Positions 57,661 to 64,000 of a stretch of 64,000 nucleotides of DNA are shown here, piece by piece. The position numbers and the translations under genes are program-made. Below the pieces are notes generated by a model. That model saw only the letters and a list, made by a program, of their open reading frames with translations. It had not been told where the DNA came from and made no database searches. This stretch comes from Dactylorhiza incarnata (lineage: Eukaryota; Streptophyta; Magnoliopsida; Asparagales; Orchidaceae): positions 4,960,001 to 5,024,000 of the forward strand of contig JAWHQI010000075.1 in assembly GCA_033032865.1 (NCBI GenBank), in the 5' to 3' direction. How positions within the stretch are numbered: the stretch's first letter is position 1; each line of letters opens with the position of its first letter.

Positions 57661-58379
57661 GTCTAGTTGTTTGAGGGATGTTACAAGTTATGTGTGCGTC
57701 GTCGGCTCCTAGATGGACGCTTTTGCTGGAGATACCGAGCTGAAGTAAGGTTAACAGGAACAGAACATTGGTGGTTGCATCATCATCGATCGATATCCCT
57801 CTTACCTCTACAGGCGAGGGGGTCTCCGATGATCGCGTGGATGTGCTGATGGGATGGAAAAGTCAATGGCGACTGGGGGTGGCTCGATTGTCGCTTTGTG
57901 AGATTCGGGGGATGCCTCTACCTATATATACCCCCCCAACAGGCTTAGTTGTGACCGATTGTCCTGACGCTCTTTTTCGCCAAAAATTTCCGAGGAGGCC
58001 AAGGTGCATGAAACAATCAATCTCTTTTAGGGTTCTAGGAGGAAGAAGAAGAAGAGGAAGCCCTAATCAACAGAATGCTGAAAATTGTGTTCAATACTCT
58101 TCTTTTCTTCTGTCTGATATTCTTATTTATTGTCCATCATTTAATTTGAATTCCTTTCCTCTTTTAGAGTGTGCTGAAAAGGTATTGGCCTGGACAATTT
58201 CACTTCCTTTCCTCATTTGTTCACGACCCGTTCTCTAGTTGTATTCATCCTTTGCAAGAAAGCTTTTGTTGTCTTTTGTATTGCTCCTTTCTATTCTAGG
58301 CAATAAATGAGACGTTGTAGAACGGTCTTCAGTACTGTGGTCCTTGAGAGAGTTCCAAAATGACAGCTGAAAAAGGTTT
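57661..58379. other. Unassigned stretch with a TATA-like word
   Basis: One ORF of 156 codons (57768-58238) has no recognisable motif, and I do not call it. CTATATATACCCCC (57920-57935) is a good TATA-like box on +. The section may be a remnant LTR between K and J. Confidence 0.35.
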
Positions 58380-58993
58380 CCCTTTTCAGGCTGTATTCGA
58401 CGTTGCGTCGACTTCTCTTTCTCTCTTATCGACGCACCTTCGAGTTCTTGTAAGAGCAGCTTCGAATTCTGCCAAGCTCTGATTGAACTCTGATGTCGAC
58501 GCAGCTCCGAGTTCTTATCGACATATCCGTCGAGTTGAAGGCTTGATTTTGAACTTCATTATCTGCGACGAATTGTGGTTGACGTTGCATCGACTTCAGA
58601 TGGCTTCGACAGATTCTTCATTATGCGTTGAGTTGGAATCGAAGTAGCGTCGACTTCTAAGATAGCTTTGACACGCTCCATTATCTATGTCGATGTCCTT
58701 TCAATGTAGCGTCGACTTGATCTACTTTGACAGAGAGGTTGAGTTGCTTGGACTTCTAGTCAAGGTTACGTCGACATGAAGTCGAAGTTGTGTCAAATAC
58801 CATTCGACGCAATTGTTAACTCAACCTAATTTATGCTTGTCTTGTTCTGGTCTTGACACTCCAAGGTGTGTGTGATATCCTAAGACATCTAATGACCAAA
58901 TTACCCTCATTATACAATGGGTAATTAAAACCTAAGAGTAAAAATCACTTTTAGATAATTTGTTAAGTTAAATCTAAGGAGCTTTTCCCATCA
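58380..58993 (-). repeat. Element J 3' LTR, part
   Basis: On minus the LTR starts TGATGGGAAAAGC, directly after a polypurine tract (minus AAATAGGGGAGAT, 58994-59006). It holds an array of TCGACGTTGCGTCGAC / GTCGACGCA-type words (58385-58815). The left limit is not found: the U5 end seen at 63775 (TGAAAGTGCAC) has no copy to the left, so the LTR seems truncated there. Confidence 0.65.
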
Positions 58994-59006
58994 ATCTCCC
59001 CTATTT
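58994..59006 (-). other. Element J polypurine tract
   Basis: Minus AAATAGGGGAGAT is the same form as in B and E (AAATAGGGGGAGAT) and abuts the LTR start. Confidence 0.8.
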
Positions 59007-59204
59007 ATCTTAACAGATTTTACAGATTGTAAAGTAATTTCACACATTCTTTTATATAAACATAATTACATGCAAGACAATATAAACACAGAATATGACA
59101 GACTGAAGTCACAAGCTATTTCATTCATTTGTCAAGTAACTATATTGATCTCCACAACTGTTTATTTCCATGAAGTATAATAGTTATAGAATACCTGAGC
59201 TTCA

Positions 59205-61123
59205 TTACTCCTTCTCAGGAGTGTTTCTTTTTCTTGAGAAAACTTTTGGGATGGTCTTCCTTGGGGCAATCTGCAGAGGCTCATCATCTTCAGAAGACAT
59301 TACAGCTTCTTCAGCAACATTGTCTTTGGGAAGCTCCCCCTGAATTTGTGCATTCAGCTCAGCAATATCAACAACTTCCTTGGCAATCTTTGCCACCTCA
59401 TCCAGCAGATTTTCATCCTGAAGCTCCCCCTGATCCACTGTTGTACCTACAACAGTCATTTCTTCTACCAGATTTCTTTGAACATCTGGAACAGGCTCCA
59501 CCTGAGTAGATGGGAGCTCCCCCTGAATATCTGCAGCAGTTTCCACTTGATCAACAGGCTCCCCCTGAAGTGATGGAAGCTCCCCTTGAGTAGATGGGAA
59601 CTCCCCCTGGTTGTCTGCAGTTGCATCCCCCTGGATTGATTGGTTATCAGGATTCATTGCAGGAAGCTCTACTGGATATTTTCCTTTCTGAATGATTGTA
59701 ACTCTGTTGAGATCTTCTTCTGCCAGAGGCATTTCCTCTTCCTGAACTTTTTCCTCCTCCTAAACCATCTCCCCCCTTCTGAACCTTGCAGGCTAGGGAG
59801 GTTAAGAACTCTTTGGTGACAAAGGAGGAGGATATAAATGCTTTTAGAGCCAGGAGGGACCCTTTCGATTGGAGTAATTCATTCTCCATCTAAGAGTACT
59901 TTTTATCAAATTTTCTTGATTAAGCAGCTAGAAGATCAGCAAAGGTGCTAGAGGCTAGCCTACTACTTTTGAGATGACCTGCTCAAGGTCAATTGGAGGG
60001 ATAGGTGGGATAGATGGAGGATATGATGGTGGGAAGTCTTCTGGGATAGGAGAGAGTGCATGGTAGGTTTCAGGAGAGATGGATTGATGGTGGTGGTGGT
60101 GGAGGAGCAAACTGAGAGTCTGAGGTAATAGTGGATGGTTGTTGTTGAGGAATGTGAGGTGTTGTCTTTGGGACTGAAGTGGATGGTATGGAGTGGAGGT
60201 TTTGCTGTTGTTGTTGATGTTGTTGTTGGGGAGAAGGTTGTGCTGGAATATCATCCTAAGGTAGATCTGGGACTGTGTCCTGTGGAGTTGGAGAGGGAGG
60301 AGGAGGAATATTATCCTTTGGAGAGGGAGGAGGTGAAGCTGGAGCTTGACCAGGCTTCAAGATTTTTCTGGTCCATTTTGAGAATATTCCTATATTGATT
60401 CTCTTTCCAGGAGGAATAAGCACACCTTTTGACTTACACACACTAGGATAGTGGTGAAGCAGCACCTGACTCATTATCCTCATGAAGACATTTTCTTTAT
60501 TAGAGTATTTATGAGCAATCATCTTTAGGAGACACCTCCCCCCAATTTATCTTCTTTTGTAGAACTAGGATTCCCATGATCTGCAGCTGCTGCCAGGGAA
60601 TGGCATCATGGGCCGATATCTTGCATAACAAAACCTTACCAACAATGTCAGCTAAGAACCTATACTCTTCTGCCACATCAATCTTCTTAAGATTAATTGG
60701 CTTCTCTTTCCTGAACTGCATGATCTCCAAGACATTCTTTGTCTCTTCTCCTGTCAAATCATCTGGGTCACTCCCAGTGGGTAGATCAAATGTTTGAGAG
60801 AGTATTTCCTCAGATATACTGATATCCTGTCCAGAAATTGTCCCCTGAAGGGACTCATCATCTGCTACATGAACACTGTCCTTGAATTCTGTAAGTTCTA
60901 CATCTAGAATTTTACACCTGGTAGAGATAAGCTTTGTTAACCCAGCAGACTGAAAAAGGCCTAGAATGGCCTTGAAACTTTCGGCAGCAACATTGAACGA
61001 ATCCACATCCACGTCGAAACCAAAATTGATCTTGGGTAGAGCTATTGGATTGTAGGTACCTGCAAAGAAAATGAGAGAGAGAGAGAGAGAGAAGCACGAG
61101 AGAACTGGAGAACAAGAGAGCAA
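59205..61123 (-). pseudogene. Element J envelope-like ORF
   Basis: Read on minus. An N-terminal hydrophobic stretch (LSLSLIFFAG) precedes the family core: PKINFGFDVDVDSF, SISEEILSQTFDLPTG and EYRFLADIVGKVLLCKISAHDA, then IMGILVLQKKINWGEV. A one-base shift lies near 60520-60545. Next comes MIAHKYSNKENVF..LLHHYPSVCKSKGV, a Pro/Gln-rich linker with stops (60250-59960), and a C-terminal acidic segment with seven QGE(L/P/F)-type repeats (59732-59205). This order resembles the Sirevirus envelope-like or putative plant transposon family. There is no clear membrane anchor apart from the N-terminal stretch, so an envelope role is only inferred from that resemblance. Confidence 0.65.
59335..59635 (-). 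repeat. CAGGGGGAG repeats inside the envelope-like coding end
   Basis: Minus has CAGGGGGAG or CAAGGGGAG about seven times (near 59337, 59424, 59515, 59565, 59582, 59602 and 59627). Each encodes QGE. The same tract is repeated in non-coding DNA before the LTRs of B, C and E. Confidence 0.8.
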
Positions 61124-61259
61124 GGAGAGGAAAATTCGAAAGAGTAAATGATTCGACGTTGTAATTGCTTAAAAGAAGGTGAATCGCTGCAACTTAGGGT
61201 TTAAGTTGAAGTATCGTTGATATAGATTTATTATTTGGCGCGCAAAAGTATGTTGTGGC

Positions 61260-61540
61260 TGCTTCTAGAGGCAATTTTGTGCGCACTGATATATCGACGT
61301 TGCGTCGATTAGTATTCGATGTAACTTCGAGATTGTTCAGCCATCCTTAAGTCGACGTAGTCCTGTCGACGTTACGTCGATTTCCAATCGACGCTACCTC
61401 GACTTTGAGCAGCGACCATTGAGTTGATGCATGCGTCGATATGGACTTGACGATGCGTTGAATTCTATTTGAATTATCAACTCTGAGTGCTTCATGACGC
61501 TGGCGTCGAGTACGAGTCGATGGTACGTCGACTCCTATTC
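61260..61540. repeat. TCGACGTTGCGTCGA word array upstream of the envelope-like ORF
   Basis: Words such as ATCGACGTTGCGTCGAT, GTCGACGTTACGTCGAT, ATCGACGCTACCTCGAC and TGGCGTCGAGTACGAGTCG lie just before the ORF on minus. They are the words of J's LTR at 58385-58815. A TATA-like CTATATCAAC lies between array and ORF (about 61216-61225, minus). Confidence 0.7.
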
Positions 61541-61544
61541 AACG

Positions 61545-62009
61545 CACCTCTGAATGAACAGATCTATTTTCTTAGAAAATTCTTACTGTTTTTCCCAGCA
61601 ATTATGTTTATTGAAAATAGTGTTTATGATATTAATTTTATGAACTATGAGGACAACAGAGTTTTAAAGGAGAGATCACTCTCTTGGCTTCATTTAGTTC
61701 TTTCTTCATGACCCGCATCTTTCTTACCACTCCATTCTCTCTTGAGTGGGGCCCTACCTAATCCTGCACAACAATTTAAATATTAGAAGGAACCCAGGTT
61801 ACCTTGGGCTCTTTACTTTTACCATTGTAGGGTTCAATGAAAGAATAGAATGGTCTTTCATGATACCCTTTTGGATGATAAGGAATTGGTTTCCCAAACA
61901 TATGCTTATTACCTTGGTATTGAAAATGTGCATAGAATTAATCTAGATATAGAAGATCGGCAAAGTGTCTTATTATTTTATTTTTAGGTTTAGCCTTTTG
62001 GCTGTTTAA
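61545..62009. other. Unassigned stretch between gag and envelope-like ORF in J
   Basis: A 66-codon ORF (61746-61946, +) has no known motif. This is where pol would be in an autonomous Sirevirus; no pol motif is visible. Confidence 0.4.
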
Positions 62010-63675
62010 TCATCCTACATTATTCTTGCCTTGAGATTTCTTTTCTTTGTTAAGATTTGTTTTACTACTTCTAGTTATTTTCTTTGGTTTATTAGCTTCC
62101 CGATCCTTAATTTTTGCATTATCCTCACAGGGTTCATAGTCAATAGGCCTAATGAAGCTAACTGGAATTTTCCAGGCAGGTTTCCTAGGGATTTCTGTGC
62201 TAGTGGATGGCTCTGCTCCTAACCCTAGGTGATTATATCTCATGGAGAGATTTTATGTGATGTCTCTGAGCTTTTGACTCCTCCCATTGAGTGAGTCCTC
62301 AAAGGTTTTTGCCTTTGCTAGCTCTTCCTTTAACTTTAGATTTTCTTTTCTAATTTCAATTAATTCCGATTCTTTATTATCCATTTCTTCTACCAGGTCT
62401 TGATTTCTTACATATAGATCATCCTTCCTAAAGTTTTTTAATTCTTCCATATCTGCTTCTAGTTCTTTTTGAATTTTAATAAAGTCATTACAGAATTCTT
62501 TGAAGCGAGTTTTAAAATCATCAGAACTATAATCAAAATCATCAAACAGGGATACCTGTTCTTCTTCATCATCTAATGACATCCCTAGTGTCATCATGCA
62601 AGCTGCTTCTGCCTTTGCTTCATCATCACTTTCAGATGATGAGGAGCTTGACTCTTCTTCAGTGCCACTCCAGGTTTCAGCAATGAAACCCTTAGCTTTC
62701 TTCTTGTTTTTCCCTTTGAAAGACTTCTTCTTCTTCTTCTTTTCTTCCTTGTTGCTGCTCCTATCCCTTTGTTCTTATGGGCACTCAGGAGCTATGTGCC
62801 CTGGTTTGTTGCAGGTGAAGCAGATAATCTCCTTCTTTGGAGTCTTATCATATCTGGGCTTTGAGCTCCTCTCTCTTCTCCTTGAGTCTTCTGTCTTGAC
62901 CTATTTCCTGAATCTCCTTGCTAGGAGACTGAACATTTCATCTTCAGGAGTGGAGGGCTCTCCTTCAGTAGCTTTCAGAGCAAGGCTCCTTTGGACAGGA
63001 GCTGGAGTTGTCTCCCTTTCCTCTGATTCAGCCCTGTTCTTCAGAAGCATCTCATATGACTTAAGTTTTCCTAGCAAAGCCTCAATTGAGATTTTTCTGT
63101 GGCATCTGGACTCTCTGATTGCCCAAATCCTTGAATCCCATGAGCTAGTGAAGCACATGAAGATTTTATCATTAATTTCAGTCAAGGATATCTCCTTGTC
63201 CAAGCCTCTGAGCTCATTAATGATAATGTTGAATCTGTCATACATATCAGCAACTATTTCTTCAGCTTTCTTTTGAAAGTTCTCATACTTGGATATGATA
63301 AGGGACTTCTTGTCTTTCCTTTCATCAGCACTTCCTTCTACAAGTCTGGAAAGTGACTCTCATATTTCTTTAGCTGATTGACAGTCAGCAACTTTTTGGA
63401 AAATGTCATCTGACATTGTGGAGACCAGAATATTCATTGCTTTGGCATCACATGCCTTCTGCTTTTTCTCTGTTTCAGGCCACTCTGCCCTGGGCACAAG
63501 TTCCCAAGTTGAAGTCCCACTGGCATCCTTCTTGTATGGAGTTGGTGGACCTAAAATAATGACATCAAAGATGTCTTCATCAATAGAATTCATGTAAAAT
63601 TTTATTCTGGCTGAGTATAAACTTATTCATATTACACACTGGTGGTCTAGTTGAGGCATAATCCTTAGAACTCAT
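62010..63675 (-). pseudogene. Element J gag
   Basis: On minus, MSSKDYASTRPPVCNMNKF starts at 63675, 86 bp from the PBS. It is followed by a one-base shift and FYMNSIDEDIF. The UBN2-type capsid region runs to 62901 with a stop near 63360. A CCHC knuckle (CFTCNKPGHIAPEC, about 62822-62780) is followed by a stop, a basic stretch, an acidic Ser-rich region and a coiled coil (62597-62253) with FEDSLNGRSQKL. The last segment (62243-62010) is Lys-rich. Order and motifs match B gag, so J is related to the Sirevirus group, but it has no protease or polymerase. Confidence 0.85.
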
Positions 63676-63760
63676 TTTCTTTATAAAATATTTTTGTAAT
63701 AAAGAAATAAGAGTAGGAGGTCTTTTTGATCAAGTTGTTAACCTTTTAATGATCAACCTC

Positions 63761-63772
63761 CCTCTGATACCA
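63761..63772 (-). other. Element J primer-binding site (initiator Met tRNA)
   Basis: Minus reads TGGTATCAGAGG, identical to the site in E, two bases inside the LTR edge at 63775. Confidence 0.92.
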
Positions 63773-63774
63773 AT

Positions 63775-64000
63775 TGAAAGTGCACAGTGTGCCTCTGAGA
63801 ATCCTCTAGAGGGGGTGAATAGAGATTTAAATAATTTTCTATCTTAACTGTTCACACAATAAACTTAATAAGGAGTTATGCACTCAAGCCAAAACCACAG
63901 GCAGAATAAATAATATAAAGATTGCTGAAAATGAATGTTGAAAAAGAAAGTGGGACAACACAGAAAGTCACGGCACAAACGCACAAATTTTTTATAGAGG
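63775..64000 (-). repeat. Element J 5' LTR, inner end
   Basis: The LTR starts TGAAAGTGCAC on + (minus end CACTTTCA, as in B and E) and has the TCTAGAGGGGGTGAATAG U5 motif. It continues beyond the window. Confidence 0.85.

Noticed and set aside
57768..58238. ORF of 156 codons, possible host gene
   Set aside because: No motif, no homology I recognise, mixed composition and repeat surroundings.
59955..60254. His/Pro/Asn-rich ORF on minus as a separate protein
   Set aside because: The neighbouring frame gives a Pro/Gln-rich linker that continues the envelope-like ORF; this is its shadow.
61746..61946. 66-codon + ORF in J
   Set aside because: No motif and opposite to J's genes; likely chance.

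Overview
This window is a dense nest of plant LTR retrotransposons, and I found no convincing host gene, tRNA or rRNA. It suggests heterochromatin of a large eudicot genome. An asterid is my guess, because the envelope-like ORF at the right end resembles a family I associate with asterids, but that is weak evidence. Primer-binding sites complementary to initiator-Met tRNA (Copia types) or Asp tRNA (element D), polypurine tracts, LTR pairs and 5-bp target-site duplications (TSDs) fix the layout.

Layout, using letters defined here. F is a Ty3/gypsy element of the Tat lineage on +, present from inside its reverse transcriptase at 30943; its 5' part lies left of the window. It holds dead pol (30946-33763), ten 94-bp tandem repeats (33845-34786), two antisense intron-containing genes (aORF1 and aORF2, 35387-47203) and a probable 3' LTR from about 47410. 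C is a Sirevirus-like Copia on minus, inserted in F's RT. Its pieces are 1387-3177, 13136-17422 and 29297-30942. Inside C lie A (only its right LTR, 1-1386, +), B (3178-13135, +, Sirevirus-like gag-pol with many lesions) and D (17423-29291, minus, gag/protease-only Athila-like element with AGACC TSD). Inside D lies E (21335-26063, a scrambled Sirevirus-like copy with CCTTC TSD). F>C>D>E is therefore four levels deep. H (36176-44372, minus, GGGAG TSD) is a pol-less Copia-type element that splits aORF1. I (48650-56053, +, CAAAC TSD) is a second copy of the H family, inserted in an unclassified LTR-like sequence K (about 48091-48649 and 56059-57660). J (about 58380 to the window end, minus) is a pol-less Sirevirus-like element with gag and an envelope-like ORF.

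The most interesting pattern is that most families here carry their own short CpG-rich, self-complementary word, repeated in the LTR upstream of a TATA box. The words are GTTCGACGAAC in A/B/C/E, CGCACGGGCG in D, GCGCTAGCGC in H/I, and GCGAG/CTCGC in F. J has TCGACGTTGCGTCGA-type words in its LTR, with no TATA located there. The same words recur inside the elements, often next to accessory or antisense ORFs. In F these ORFs have their own TATA boxes and about 60-95-nt GT-AG introns with compatible phases. The accessory genes may therefore be separate transcription units that borrow LTR-type control sequences. Other notable points are polypurine repeats that double as coding repeats in J's envelope-like ORF, an LTR hairpin and inverted gag in E, an insertion in E that overshoots its LTR by 41 bp, and poly(C) runs of variable length in the U5 regions.

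All family assignments are from motifs read by eye and from memory of the families; no database search was run. Every retroelement ORF is broken, so the window shows degraded copies and no intact autonomous element.
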